DNA of 64,000 nucleotides from Wenjunlia vitaminophila DSM 41686 (GCF_000380165.1 NZ_KB904702.1:156159-220158), one strand, 5' to 3'. Shown: positions 15,673-41,200, numbered from the stretch's first letter. Made by a program: numbers and translations. Notes: generated by a model not told the origin, from the sequence alone.

Positions 15673-15733
15673 TACGTGCCCTTCGTGGTCGTCTTCTGGG
15701 TTGGTGGCGCCGTGGGGAACGGCGTGGTGCGGC

Positions 15734-16479
15734 TCAGCCGGCGGACAGTCCGCCGTCGATGCGGAACACGGCCCCGGTGAGGTACGTGGCCCGTTCGGAG
15801 AGCAGGAACGAGACGAGGTCGGCGACCTCTTGGGGACGGCCGATGCGGCCCAGCGCGATGCGTTGCCGGAACCGTTCCAGGACGTCGTCGGGGAGGTTGA
15901 GCACCGGGTCGGTGGCGACGAAGCCGGGCGCCACCACGTTGGCCCTGATCCCGTACCGGCCGACCTCCGCGGCGAGCGAGGTGGTGAGGCCGATGATGCC
16001 CGCCTTGGACGCGGCGTAGTTGGTCTGTCCGGCGTTGCCGTGGATGCCGGCGATCGAGGAGAGGGTGACGATCGCGCCGTGCCTGCGTTTGATCATGCCG
16101 GGGATGACCGTGCGGCAGACGTTGTAGACGCCGTCGAGGTTGACCCGAAGCACGTCGTGCCAGTCGTCCTCCTCCATCACCGCCATCGGGGTGTCCCGCA
16201 GGACGGCCGCCGAGGTGACGACCGCGGTGATCGGGCCGAGGGCGTCCTCGGCGCCGTCCACCAGGTCCTCCACCGAGGCGGCGTCGGCGACGTCGGCCCG
16301 CCGGACGTACACCCGCCGGCCCAGGTCGCCGATCTGCTTCTCCAGTTCCCGGGCGGCGGTGGTGTCGGACGCGTAGCACACCGCCACGTCGTAGCCGTCC
16401 TGGGCGAGCCGGAGCGCGGTGGCTCGGCCGATCCCCCGTGAGCCGCCGGCCACCAGTGCCACCGGGCTGTGCGTCGCGT

Positions 16480-16483
<4 letters not shown>
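15734..16483 (-). CDS. Free-standing 3-oxoacyl-ACP reductase (SDR, FabG-like)
   Basis: A 249-residue NADPH-dependent short-chain dehydrogenase. The cofactor motif is [13 protein letters not shown] near residue 11, the catalytic Ser is in [10 protein letters not shown], and YAASKAG follows near residue 155. The C-terminal [14 protein letters not shown] is typical of FabG. The TTG at 16483 overlaps the stop of the NRPS gene (TTGA) and has GGGAGG five bases upstream, so it is read as coupled to the NRPS. The second PKS module (34880-38293) lacks a ketoreductase, so this enzyme may reduce its beta-keto group in trans. Confidence 0.88.
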
Positions 16484-25805
<9,322 letters not shown>

Positions 25806-25809
<4 letters not shown>

Positions 25810-28800
25810 GCCCTGTCCTCCTGTTCGCCGAACCCCGCCTGGTCGTCGGCCTCCGCCGCGAGCAACTCGCGGAGCTGTGCCTCCACTTCCTCGTCGGTCA
25901 GCCCGGCGAGCCCGTCCTCGTCGCCCTCCTCGGGTTCCTCCCGGCTCAGCACCTCGATCGCGTCGGCCCGGGCGTCGTCCCCGCCGCCGGCGGCCAGCAG
26001 GGTGACGGTGTGCGCGACGGTGGGCGCCTCGAAGAACCTGCGCAGGTCGAGTTCCACCCCGAACCGGTCCCGGATCTGGGTGCCGATCTGCACCGCGGCC
26101 AGTGAGTGCCCGCCGAGGGCGAAGAAGTCGTCGTTGACGCCGACCCCGTCGACGCCCAGCACGTCCTGCCAGACCGCGGCGACGGCCCGTTCCTCGTCGC
26201 TGTGCGGCGCGACGTAGGGGGTGGGCAGGTCGGGGCGCGGGTGGCTGCCGCCGGGCGGAGCCAACTGCTCCATCTCCCGGGCCAGCAGCGCGGGGGTGAG
26301 GGACCGGGCGAGGCGGCGGGTCGCGGTGAAGTCCAGGTGGGACACGACCAGGTGGTCCGGGAGTTCCGGAGCGGCGAGCAGCCGGTCGAACACCCGCTGC
26401 CCGTCCTGCTCGCTGATGCCCTCGCTGAGGGTGCGCAGCACCCCGGCGGCCGGGGCCGGGCCGTCCCCCTGGTCCTGCTCCGGCGGCGGCACGGCGGCGC
26501 GGTCGATCTGCTCGCGCAGCGCCCCGACGTCGTTGATCCGCTTGATGGTGAAGTCGGTGACCCGCACCAGCGTCCGGCCGTCCGCGTCCAGGATGTCGAT
26601 GTCGCACGCCATCGTCTCCCCGGAGGCGTCGGTGAACCCCTTCAGTTCGACGTAGCAGTGGATGGTGCTGGTCAGGCCGTGCGCGATGCGGACGCTGCGG
26701 TAGCTGAACGGCAGGTAGTAGGTGTCCTTGGCGTGGACCCGGGCGATGCCGCCCGCGGCGTCGAACAGGGCCGGGTGCAGGGCGAACCCGTCGAGGTCGC
26801 CGTGGTGCGCCTCGTCCAGCCGGAGCGTGGCGAAGACCCGGTCGGCGCCGACCTGGATCTGCCGCATGCACTTCCAGCGCGGGCCGAAGGAGAACTCGAT
26901 GGGGCCGCCGCGTTGGAACCGTTCGAGACCGAGACCGCGGCTGATCTCCGCGTCGGTCTCCAGGACCTCGGTGACCTCGCACCCGGCGACCAGCGCGGCC
27001 AGGTCCCGCACGGTGTCCGGCTCCCGGTCGGGGAAGGCCACCGCGCCGCGGGCGTGGTCCTGCCAGGCGGCGGAGCCGGTGCCGCCGGTCCGGCTCTGCA
27101 CCGCGAACCGCCACTGCCCGTCGCGGAGCTCCACGGTGGTGTACACCTCGCGGGTCTGTCCGTCGGGGACGATGACCGGCGTCAGGTACTGCACGTCGCG
27201 GATCTCCACGACCCGGTCGCCGGCCTGTTCCGCGACGGCGGCCCGGACCAGTTCCAGGTAGGTGGTGCCCGGGATCAGGCCGTGGCCCTGGATGCGGTGG
27301 TCGTCCACCACCCAGTGTTCGGCGGTGCTGAAGGTGGTGGCGTAGGTGCGGGACTCCTCGGTGGCCCGGACCAGCCTGGTGGGCAGCGGGTGCCCCGTGG
27401 GTTCCCCGTCGGGTTCCCCGCCGCCGAGCCGGGACAGCAGGCCCGCCGCCATGCCCACCTCGCGCCAGGTGTCCCAGGCGACCGCGGTGACCGGCGCGCC
27501 GTCACGCTGCCGCCTGGCCTGGGCGTAGGCGTCGAGGAACGCGTTGGCCGCGCAGTAGTCGCTCTGGCCCGGTCCGCCGAGCACCCCCGTCACCGACGAG
27601 CACAGCAGCAGGAAGTCCAGGTCGTCGCCGCGGCACACCCGGTCCACGACCAGCGTGCCGCGGGTCTTGGCGGCGAGGACCTCGGCGGCGTCGGCGGGGG
27701 ACTTGGTGGGGATCATGCCGCGGGAGGGCAGCCCGGCGGCGTGGATGACGCCGTGCAGGGCGCCGCCGACCTCGCGGAGCCGGCCCACCGCCCGTTCCAC
27801 CTGGTCCTGGTCGGTCACGTCGGCGCTGAGCAGCACCGGGCGGGCGCCGATGTCCACCAGCCGGCGCAGCCGGCCGATGCGGATGCTGGTCGGGTCCTGC
27901 TCGTCGTGGTTCTCCAGCCAGTCGTCCCAGGTGTCCTCGGCGGGGAACGCGGACCGGCCGAGCAGGCCCAGGGTGGGCCCCTGGACGCGTTCGGCGATGT
28001 GCTCGGCCAGCGCGAGGCCGATGCCGCCGAGGCCACCGGTGATGAGGTAGGTGCCGCCGTCCCGCAGTCGGGTCGTGCCTTCGGCTCCGACGCCGTCCGC
28101 GGGCCGCTCGGTGTGCGGCACCGGGTCGAAGTCGCGGTACCACCAGTGCCGGCCGCGCAGCGCGAGCTGGGGTTCCTCGGTGGGCCGGGTGAGGACCGCG
28201 AGCAGGGCCCGCAGCGTGTCCTGGCGCGGGGCGGAGGGGTCGGTGCCGGTGACGTCCAGGGCGCGGCAGGTGGTGTCCGGGATCTCCTGCGGGATCACCG
28301 TGCAGGCGCCGAGCAGGGTGGCGTTCTCCGGTCGCAGCGGCTCCTCACCGGTCACCGCGTGGACGCCCCGGCACACCACGTCGATGGCGACCGGGACGGA
28401 CGGCCGTACCTCGGCGATGCCCTGCGCGAGGGCGAGCAGGCTGTCGAAGCCCAGGCGCCGGGCGGCGTCCAGGCGCCGCCCGGTCAGCTCCCCGGGGTCC
28501 GTCCCGTCCGCGGCGCTCCACAGGTGCACCACCCGGATCGCCTCGGGGGCCAGTGCCTCCAGGGACTTGACCAGGGCGGCCATGTGGTCCCGGTCCGCCG
28601 GGTCGAGCTGCCAGGGGCCTTCGCCGCCGGCCAGCAGGTCGGTGCCGGCGCTGACCCGCACCACGCTGGCGCCGTCGTCCTCCAGGTGCCGGGCCAGCTC
28701 CGCGCCGAGGGCGACGTCGTCGCCGAGGACCACCCACAGCGCGTCGGTGGTCTTCGCGGCCGGCCCCGCCGACGGCGGCAGGCGCCGCCACCCGGGGACG

Positions 28801-31526
28801 TAGAACCAGTCGTCGAGGGTGCGGGCCGGCTCCGGTTGGTCCTGGCGGTCCCGGGCGTCGTCGGCGGTCACCCAGTACCGCCGCCGCTGGAAGGCGTAGG
28901 TGGGCAGGCGCAGCGGCCGGCGGTCCGCCCCGGCCACGGCTGACCAGTCCACCTCGACGCCGGCGCCCCACACCGCGCCGAGGCCCTTGAGCAGGTACGC
29001 GTCGTCGTCGACCCGCTCGTCGGGGTGCGGCAGCGACCCGGCGGCGACCCGGCTGTCGGTCCACATCCGGTGCCGGCGGGCGAAGTTGCCGAGGGTGGTG
29101 CCGGGGCCCACCTCGAGCGGCACCAGCGTGGGGTCGGCGAGGAGCACGTCCAGGGCGTCGGCGAACCGCACCGTCGCCCGCAGGTGCCGCCCCCAGTACT
29201 CGGGGCTCGTGGCCTCCTCCGCGGTGATCCAGGTGCCGGTGACGTTGGAGACGAACGGGGTCTGCGGCGGGTGCAGCGCCACCTCGCGGACCTCCGCGAC
29301 GAACGGTTCCACGGCGCCGTCCATGGCGGGCGAGTGGAAGGCGTGCGAGGTGTGCAGGGCGCGGCAGGGCACACCGGCGGCCTTCAGCCGGCGCTGGAGG
29401 TCCTCCACGGCGCCGGCGGGTCCGGAGACCACGCTGAGCGAGGTGGAGTTGACGGCGGCGAGGGCGAGGTCGTCGCCGAGCCAGGCCGCGGTCTCGGACC
29501 CGGGCAGGAACACGGTGAGCATGGCGCCCGCGGGCATCGCCTGGACCAGCCGTCCCCTGGCGGCCACCAGGCGCGCGGCGTCCTCCAGGGACAGCACGCC
29601 GGCGAGGCAGGCCGCGACGAACTCGCCGATGCTGTGGCCGGCCATCGCGGTCGGCCGGACCCCCCAGGACAGCCACAGTTGGGCGAGGGCGTACTCGACC
29701 GCGAACAGGGCCGGCTGGGCGAGGGCCGTCTGCCGGAGCCGGTCCGCCGCCGCGTCGTCGTCCCGGTCCGGGGTGACCACCAGGGACCGCAGGTCCTCGC
29801 CGAGGTGCGGGGCGAACAGGTCAGCGCACCGGTCGAACTCCCGGGCGAACCGCGGCTCCTGGCGGTACAGGTCCCGGGCCATGCCGGGGTACTGGGCGCC
29901 CTGCCCGGGGAAGAGGAAGGCGACCGACGCGCGGTCCGCGGCCACGGTGGCCGCCGGGTCGTCGGCGAGCCGGCGCAGCGCCGCGACGGCCTCGTCGTGG
30001 TCCCGGCACACCACCGCGGCCCGGTGGTCGAAGGCCCTGCGGCGTGCGGCCAGGGTGTGGGCGACGTCGTCGAGGTCCAGTTCGGGGTGGTGCTCGAGGT
30101 GGTCGGCGAGCCGGCGGGCGCCGTCGGCGAGGGCCGGCGTCCCCTTCGCCGACAGCGGCAGCAGCCGCACCCGGCGGGCGGGGGCGTCCTGGGCCCCGCC
30201 CGCCGGGTGGTCGGCCGGGGCTTCCTCCAGGACGACGTGCACGTTGGTGCCGCCGATGCCGAAGGAGCTCACCCCGGCCCGGCGGGGGGTGTCCCGCCGG
30301 GGCCAGGGCCGGGTCTCGGTGGCGACGAAGAACGGGCTGGTGTCCAGTTCCAGCGCCGGGTTCGGCTCGTCGCAGTGCAGGGTCGCCGGTATCGCCTCGT
30401 GCTTGAGCGCGAGCACCGCCTTGATCAGACCGGTGACGCCGGCCGCGGCGTCCAGGTGTCCGACGCCGCTCTTGACCGAGCCGATCGCGCAGAAACCCCG
30501 GTCCTCGGTGTGCTCGCGGAACGCGCGGGTCAGCGCCGCCACCTCGATGGGGTCGCCGAGCGGGGTCCCGGTGCCGTGCGTCTCGACGTAGCCGACGGTG
30601 GCCGGGTCCACGTCCGCCACGGCGAGCGCCTCGGCGATGACCTCGGCCTGGCCGTCCACGCTGGGCGCGGTGTAGCCGGCCTTCAGGGCGCCGTCGTTGT
30701 TGATGGCGGTGCCGCGGATCACCGCGTCCACCACGTCGCCGCCGGTGCGGGCGTCGGCGAGCCTGCGCAGCACCACGGCGCCGACCCCGTTGCCGGCGAC
30801 GGTCCCGGAGGCGTCCGCGGCGAACGCCCGGCACTGCCCGGTGGGCGACAGGATGCCGCCGGGCTCGTACAGGTAGCCGTTGCGCAGCGGGGCGGTGACC
30901 GAGACCCCGCCGGCGATGGCGATGTCGCACTCGCCGCCGAGCAGGCTCTGGCAGGCGAGGTGCACCGCGGTCAGCGAGGTGGAGCAGGCCGTCTGGACGG
31001 TGATGCTGGGCCCCGTCAGGTCGAGCTTGTAGGAGACCCTGGTGGCCAGGAAGTCCTTGTCGCCGGCGAGCAGGATCTGGTGCATGCCGACGGAGTCGAT
31101 GACCCGCTGGTTGTTCATCACCTGGAACAGCAGGTACGAGTTGGGTCCCGCGCCGGCGAAGACCCCGATCCGGCCCTGGAACGTCCTGGGGTCGATCCCG
31201 GCCGTCTCCAGGGCTTCCCAGGCGCACTCGAGGAACACCCGGTGCTGGGGGTCGAGGATCTCCGCCTCGCGGGGGCTGTAGCCGAAGAATCCCTCGTCGA
31301 AGCGGTCGGCGTCGTCGAGCACGCCCTTGGACCTGACGAAGTCGTCGCGTTGCAGCAGCGCCTCGGGGACGCCCGCCTCGCGGAGTTCCTCGACGGAGAA
31401 CGACGTGATGCCCTCGCGCCCCGCGGCGAGGTTCTCCCAGAAGGCGTCAACGTCGGGGGCGCCGGGGAAGCGGCCGGCCATGCCTATGATCGCCACCTGG
31501 CCGAAGTCCTGCTCTGACTCTGCCAT
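25806..31526 (-). CDS. PKS module with KS-AT-KR-DH-PCP
   Basis: A 1906-residue type I PKS module. KS has Cys in TACSTS near 180 and His in [14 protein letters not shown] has GHSIGE near 632 and HAFHS near 730, the malonyl-CoA pattern. KR has TGGLGGIG near 1163 and no LDD motif. DH follows the KR, with [11 protein letters not shown] near 1410 and [10 protein letters not shown]. The carrier is LGGHSLAAV near 1805, PCP-like. KR before DH is unusual. It elongates the upstream Ser-PCP with malonate and should leave an alpha,beta-unsaturated gamma-amino acid, the precursor of an APDA unit. The ATG has a strong AAAGAGGTG site 5 bp after the upstream NRPS stop. Confidence 0.9.
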
Positions 31527-31530
31527 GTGA

Positions 31531-34500
31531 TCACCTCTTTCCGCGGGAGAGCGCCCGACGGTCGGCCGCCTGTTGACGCCGGTTCCGGGACTGACGACGG
31601 TTCTCGGCGCGTTCCCGCGCCCCGTTGGACGGGCCGGCCGGGGAGTCCTCCGACCGGTTCAGGTAGGTGGCCAGCGAGCCGACCGTGGGGTGCTGGAACA
31701 GCTCGACCATGGACAGCTCGTGGCCCAGACCGGCCGCGAGGCGGGCCCGGAACTCGGCCATCAGCAGCGAGTGGCCACCCAGGTCGAAGAAGTTGTCCCG
31801 GGCGCCCACCCGTTCCACCCCGAGCAGGTCCCGCCAGAGCTCGGCGAGCGCGTGTTCCAGGCCGTCGCTGGGCGCCACGAACCTGGTGCGCTCCGAGCGG
31901 ACCACCTGCGGCTCCGGCAGGGCCTTGCGGTCGACCTTGCCGCTCGAGGTGAGCGGGAACCCGGGCAGGACCGTGAACGAGGACGGCACCATGTACTCCG
32001 GCAGCCACTGCCGCAGGTGCGCCGTCAGCTCGGCGGAACCGGGGGCCCCGGCCCCCTCGGGGGTCAGGTAGGCGGCGAGCCGGACGTCACCGGGGGAGTG
32101 CTCCCTGGCGACCACCACCGCCTCCCGCACCCGGTCGTGCCGGGCCAGCGCCGCCTCGATCTCGCCGAGTTCCACGCGGAAACCGCGCAGCTTCACCTGG
32201 TGGTCGAGGCGGCCGAGGAACTCCACCGCGCCGTCGTCGCGGAACCGGGCGAGGTCCCCGGTCCGGTACAGGCGGGCCCCGGTGCCGGGGGCGAACGGGT
32301 CCTCGACGAACCGTTCGGCGGTGAGCTCGGGCCGGTTGAGGTAGCCCCGGGCGAGGTTCCGCCCCCCGATGTGCAGTTCGCCGGGCACGCCGACGGGGAC
32401 CGGCCGCAGCAGCCGGTCCAGGACGTGCACGCGGGTGTTGGCGATGGGGAACCCGATGGGCACCGGGCGCTGGTCGCCGTCGTCGCGGCAGGCCCAGGCG
32501 GTGACGTCGATGGCGGCCTCGGTCGGGCCGTACAGGTTGTGCAGCTCGGCCCGGGAACGGGCGAGGAAGCGGTCCTGGAGGGTCCGCGGCAGCTCCTCGC
32601 CGCTGCAGAACACCCGCCGCAGGCTGGTGCAGTCCTCCACCTGCTCCTGGAGGAAGACCTGGAGCATCGAGGGCACGAAGTGGACCGTGGTCACGTCCTC
32701 CGCCTGGATCGTCCCGGCCAGGTAGCCGCCGTCCCGGTGTCCGTGCGGGCGGGCGACGACCAGCGTGGCGCCGACCATCAGCGGCAGGAAGAACTCCCAC
32801 ACCGACACGTCGAACGAGAACGGCGTCTTCTGCAGCACCCGGTCGGTGGCGTCCACGTGGTAGGCGTCCCGCATCCACAGCAGGCGGTTGCGGATCGCGG
32901 CGTGCACGTTCATCACGCCCTTGGGCCGGCCGGTGGAGCCGGACGTGTAGATGACGTACGCCAGGTCCTCCCCGTCCACCGGCACCCGCAGGTCGTCGGG
33001 GGACTCGGCGGCGAGCTCCCCGGCCAGGTCGTCCACGTCGAGCACGGCCACCGGCGGTGCGTCGGGGGCGGCGGTCGGCGCGGGCAGTCGGCGCAGGAGG
33101 TCGTGCCGGGTCAGCAGCACCGCCGCGTCGGCGTCGCGCAGCATGAACTCCAGCCGGTCGGCGGGCAGGTCCGGGTCGAGCGGCACGTACGCCCCGCCGG
33201 CCTTGAGCACCGCCAGCAGGCCCACCACCAGCTCGAAGGAGCGCTCGAGGGCCACCCCGACCAGCACGTCACGGCCCACCCCGCGGCGCCGCAGCAGCCG
33301 GGCCAGCCGGTTCGCCCGCTGGTTCAGCTCGGCGTAGGTCAGGGCCCGGCCCTCGAACCTGACCGCCTCGGCGTCCGGGGTCCTCGCCGCCCACTCCTCG
33401 AAGCACTCGTGCAGCCAGCCCTCGTCCGGCCACTCCCTGTCGGTGGCGTTGAAGTCCGTCAGGACGCGGCGCCGCTCGGCCCCGTCCAGCAGCTCCAGTT
33501 CGTCCACCGGGGTCTCAGGACCGGCCGTCACCTGTTCCACCAGGCGGCGGAAGTGGCCGGCCAGGCGTTCCACGGTGGTCTGCTCGAAGAGGTCCCGGTC
33601 GTACTCAAACCAGCCGCTGAGCCCGCCGCCGGAGTCGAACGCCTGGAGCTCCAGGTCGAACCTGGAGCCCTCGCTGCGCACGGGCATCCGCCGCAGCTCG
33701 GCCCCGCCCATCGCGAAGGTCGGGACCGGCTCGCGCCCGTAGGAGAAGCTCACCTGGTAGACCGGGGGCCGGCTGAGGTCCCGCTCGGTGTTCAGGTCCG
33801 CCACGACCAGCTCGAACGGCACCTCCTGGTGGGCGTAGGCGCCGAGGCAGGAGTCCCGGACCCGTTCCAGGACCTCCACGAAGCGGGGGTTGCCGCCCAG
33901 GTCCACCCGGATCGGCAGGGTGTTGACGAAGTACCCGATGACCGCTTCGAGTTCGGCACGGTCCCGGACGGCGGTGGGCACGCCCACCACCACGTCGTCC
34001 TGGTCGCTGTAGCGGTGCAGCAGCACCTGGAAGACCGCGAGCAGCGCCATGTAGGTGGTGGCGCCGTGCCGGTGGGCCAACGCCCCCAGGTCACGCATCA
34101 ACGCCTCGGGCAGCTCCACCGGGACCGAACCGCCGTTGAACCCCTGGACGGCCGGCCGGGGCCGGTCGGTGGGCAGCGCGAGCACGGCCGGCGCACCCGC
34201 CAGGTGGTCCCGCCAGTACTCCAGGTCCGCCGCCCAGCCGCCCTGGTCGAGGCGCTGCTGCTGCCAGGCGGCGAAGTCCCCGTACTGGATGTCCAGGTCG
34301 GGCAGCGGGGAGGGCTGGCCGGCCGAGAACGCCTCGTACAGCTCCGACAGTTCGGTCAGGAACACGCCCATGGACCACCGGTCGGAGATCAAGTGGTGCA
34401 TCGACACCGTGAGCACCGACGTGTCGTCCCCGGTGACCAGCAGCTTGACCCGCAGCAACGGCCCGGCGACCAGGTCGAGGGGCTCGGCGAGCTCCTCGGC

Positions 34501-34878
34501 GAGCCGCTGCCGCAGTGCCTCGTCGCCCGCCCCCCGCAGGTCGATCTCCGGCACGTCCACGGTCAGCCGCCCGGCGACGATCTGCGTGGGCGTGCCGTCG
34601 CGGAGCTGGAACGTGGTCCGCAGCGCCTCGTGCCGCCGCACCACCTCGTTGACGGCGGCGCGCAGCACCCCGGTGTCCAGCCGTCCCCGCACCTCGACCG
34701 CGCCGGGCACGAGGTACGCGGGGTTGTTCGGCCTGAGCTGCTCGAGGAACCACATGCCCCGTTGCAGCACGGAGAGCGGGAAGGCGTTCTCGGTACGGCC
34801 CCGCTCCGCCAGGAGCCGTTCGAACAACGCCCGTTTCTCCGGTGGGAGAGCGGCCAGGCGTGCGTCAAGGTCGGACAT
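31531..34878 (-). CDS. Single-module NRPS: C-A(Ser)-PCP
   Basis: An 1115-residue module. C domain with MHHLISDRW near residue 161, A domain with [10 protein letters not shown] near 649, and PCP with DLGGHSLL near 1036. The binding-pocket residues read by eye as D-V-W-H-F-S-L-I-D-K, one change from the L-serine code. It therefore condenses serine with the polyketide acyl chain made by the two upstream PKS proteins. The ATG is 1 bp after the PKS stop. The N-terminus (residues 1-30) is Leu/Glu-rich and may act as a docking helix. Confidence 0.92.
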   Translation of the reverse strand: MSDLDARLAALPPEKRALFERLLAERGRTENAFPLSVLQRGMWFLEQLRPNNPAYLVPGAVEVRGRLDTGVLRAAVNEVVRRHEALRTTFQLRDGTPTQIVAGRLTVDVPEIDLRGAGDEALRQRLAEELAEPLDLVAGPLLRVKLLVTGDDTSVLTVSMHHLISDRWSMGVFLTELSELYEAFSAGQPSPLPDLDIQYGDFAAWQQQRLDQGGWAADLEYWRDHLAGAPAVLALPTDRPRPAVQGFNGGSVPVELPEALMRDLGALAHRHGATTYMALLAVFQVLLHRYSDQDDVVVGVPTAVRDRAELEAVIGYFVNTLPIRVDLGGNPRFVEVLERVRDSCLGAYAHQEVPFELVVADLNTERDLSRPPVYQVSFSYGREPVPTFAMGGAELRRMPVRSEGSRFDLELQAFDSGGGLSGWFEYDRDLFEQTTVERLAGHFRRLVEQVTAGPETPVDELELLDGAERRRVLTDFNATDREWPDEGWLHECFEEWAARTPDAEAVRFEGRALTYAELNQRANRLARLLRRRGVGRDVLVGVALERSFELVVGLLAVLKAGGAYVPLDPDLPADRLEFMLRDADAAVLLTRHDLLRRLPAPTAAPDAPPVAVLDVDDLAGELAAESPDDLRVPVDGEDLAYVIYTSGSTGRPKGVMNVHAAIRNRLLWMRDAYHVDATDRVLQKTPFSFDVSVWEFFLPLMVGATLVVARPHGHRDGGYLAGTIQAEDVTTVHFVPSMLQVFLQEQVEDCTSLRRVFCSGEELPRTLQDRFLARSRAELHNLYGPTEAAIDVTAWACRDDGDQRPVPIGFPIANTRVHVLDRLLRPVPVGVPGELHIGGRNLARGYLNRPELTAERFVEDPFAPGTGARLYRTGDLARFRDDGAVEFLGRLDHQVKLRGFRVELGEIEAALARHDRVREAVVVAREHSPGDVRLAAYLTPEGAGAPGSAELTAHLRQWLPEYMVPSSFTVLPGFPLTSSGKVDRKALPEPQVVRSERTRFVAPSDGLEHALAELWRDLLGVERVGARDNFFDLGGHSLLMAEFRARLAAGLGHELSMVELFQHPTVGSLATYLNRSEDSPAGPSNGARERAENRRQSRNRRQQAADRRALSRGKR

Positions 34879-34879
34879 G

Positions 34880-38289
<3,410 letters not shown>

Positions 38290-38293
<4 letters not shown>

Positions 38294-41200
38294 CGCTCGG
38301 CCCCTTCGTCGATCTGCTTCGTCTTGGCCAGCAGCAGCGCCTCGAGTTCGCTCGCGGACATCGCGTCGAGGTCCGGCGGCTCCACCTGGTCCGGGGCCGG
38401 CGGGCGCGGCGCGTGCGGGACCGGGTCGGCGGGCCGCGGGTCGGCGGCGGTGTCGTGGGGCTGCCCGTCGGCCGTCCGGTCGGCCTCGAGGGGAATCCCC
38501 ATGCGCTCGGCGAGGAACGGCACCAGCAACTCGATCGTGGGGAACCGCCAGGTGATGGTGGAGGGCAGCTCCACCTGGAGCGTGGCCTCGAGCGACTTGC
38601 GCAGTTCCAGGGAGAGCAGCGAGTCGAAGCCCAGGCTGGACATCGGCGCCGTCGGATCGACCCGCGACACGTCCAGGCCGATCACCCGCGCCGCCTGCGC
38701 CCGGGTGTGCTCCACCAGGACCGCCCTACGGCGGCGGCCCGGCTCCACCGCGAGCATCTTCCTGCGCACCTCGCCCTGCGGCCCGCGGTCGTCCCGGCGC
38801 GGACCCGCCCCGGCGTCCACCAGGGTGCCGAGCAGTCCGCGCGGCGGGCCGCCCGCCTCGTCACGCAGCTTCTCCCGGTCCAGCGGAAGCACGCAGACCT
38901 GCGTCGCCCCGCCGCGCAGCAGCCGGTCGAGGGTGGCGATGCCCTCCCGCGGGTCGATGCTCAGCACGCCGCGGGCCGACAGCGCGCCGCCGCGGTCGGG
39001 CCGCGCGGCGAGACCGATCTCGGACCAGGGTCCCCAGTCGATGCTCAGCGCGGGCAGTCCCCTGGCACGACGGTGGTGCGCCAGCGCGTCGAGGAAGGCG
39101 TTGGCCGCTGCGTAGTTGCCCTGGCTCGCCGAGCCGAGCACCGCGGCGGCCGAGGAGTACAGGACGAAGAAGTCCAGGTCCCGGTCGAGGGTGGCCAGGT
39201 GGAGCTGCCAGGCGCCGGCGACCTTGGGTTCCGCGACCGAACGGAACCTCGCCGCGTCGAGCCCGCCGAGCAGCCCGTCGTCGAGGATGCCGGCGGCGTG
39301 CACCACACCGGCCAGCGGCGGCATCGAGCCGTCGATCCGTGACAGCACCGACCGCACGCCCTCCGCCCGCGACACGTCGGCGCTGACCACCGCGATCTCC
39401 GCCCGGTCCCGCAGGTCCGCGACGGCCCGTTCCGCGTCGGCCGACGGTCCGGAGCGTCCCACCAGCACCAGGTGGCGGGCGCCCTGCTCGACCAGGTGGC
39501 GGGCGGTCTCCAGGCCCAGGGCCCCGAGCCCGCCGGTGACCAGGTAGGTCGCCCCCGGCCGGACCGGGGACCGGTCGGGGGCGACCGAGACCTCCTGGTG
39601 TTCGCCGGGCCGCAGCACCAGCTTCCCGGTGTGCCGCGCCATGGCCATCCGGGTGAACGCGGCGGTGGCCTCGTCGTACGGGTAGCTCGTCACCGGCAGG
39701 GCCTCGAACTCCCCGCGCTCGAAGCCCTCCACGACGTCCTGGAACAGCTCGGCGACCAGGTCGGGCCGCTGGTGGATCTGCCGGTCCAGGTCAACGGCGA
39801 GGAACGAGCGGTTCTCCTTGAAGTACCCCAGGCCGATCGGGCTGTCCCCGTAGATGTCCCGCTTGCCGAGCTCCACGAACCGGCCGCCGGGGGCGAGCAG
39901 CAGCAGGCTGCGCCGCAGCGCCTCGCCGACGGTCGAGTTGAGCACCACGTCCACGCCCCGGCCGGCGGTGAGTTCCCTGACCTCGTCGGCGAACGCCAGC
40001 GTCCGGGAGTCCAGCACGTGTTCCACGCCGAGGCCGCGCAGCAGCTCCCGCTTCTCCTCGGTGCCGGCCGTGGCGAACACCCGGGCGCCGTTCCGCCGGG
40101 CGACCTGGAGCGCGGCCAGGCCGACGCCGCCGGTCGCGGAGTGGATGAGCACCGTGTCGCCCTTGCGCAGCCGCCCCAGGTGCTCCAGGCCGTACACGGC
40201 GGTCAGGAACGCGATGGGGAGGGCGGCGGCCTGCTCGTCGCTCAGGTCGGCGGGGCGCGGCGCCACCAGGTCGGCGGCGACGGTGACGAACGCCGACATC
40301 CCGGAGGGGGCCGCCGCCATCACCGGGTCACCCACCCGGTACCGGTCCACGCCCGCGCCGACGGCGCTCACCCGGCCGGCGCACTCCGCGCCGAGCGGGA
40401 CGGGGCCGGACGGCGCTCCCGGGTAGGCGCCCATCGCCTTCAGCACGTCGCTGAAGTTGACACCGGCGGCGCCGACCTCGATCTGCACCTCCCCCGGTCC
40501 CGGCGGGTTCCGTTCGAAGAGCGTGGCCGTGAGGCTGTCCAGGCTTCCCGGCCGGGTGGCCAGGACCCGGTGGTTGCCGTCCCGCTCCGGGTCGAAGGTC
40601 CATCGCCGCCGGACCGGCGCGGCCTCGGCCGGCTCCGGCGGGAGCGGCCGGAGCGCCGGGACGAGGCGACGGCCGTCCCGCAGCGCCACCTGGTCGTCGT
40701 CGCCTGGCCTGGTCAGCTCCGCCAGCAGCGCCGCGGCCTCCCCGGCGGGGCGGCCCGGGTCCAGGTCGACGATCGTCGGCCGCAGTTCACCGTGCTCGAG
40801 CGTGACCACCCGGGCCAGGCCCCACAGCGACGACTGGCCCACCGACGGGGTCTCCCCCGCGTCCACCACCTGGGCGCCCCGGGTGAGCAGCACCAGGCGG
40901 GGCGCCGCGCCGTCGGTGTCCCGCGCGAGCTCCTGCACCAGCCGCAGCACCGGCAGGCAGGCGCGGTCCTGCGCGGTCCACCACGCGTCCGGCCCGTCGT
41001 CCTCGGTCAGCCCGGCGTCCAGGGCCCAGCCGTGCACCACGCCCTCCGGGAACGTGCCGGACGAGCGCAGGTCGGCGAGGAGCTCCGCGAGGTCCTCGCC
41101 GCGCGCGGGGTCGATCTCGTACCGCGACGGGTCCAGCTTGCGGTAACCGGCGCCCGGGGTGACGGTGACCGCGTCACCCGCCCGGTCCCGGACGGCGGAG

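Noticed and set aside
25810..27114. N-terminal extension of the terminal NRPS frame
   Set aside because: It overlaps the PCP and DH coding part of the preceding PKS in another frame. The GTGA overlap at 25809 gives a normal C-domain start.
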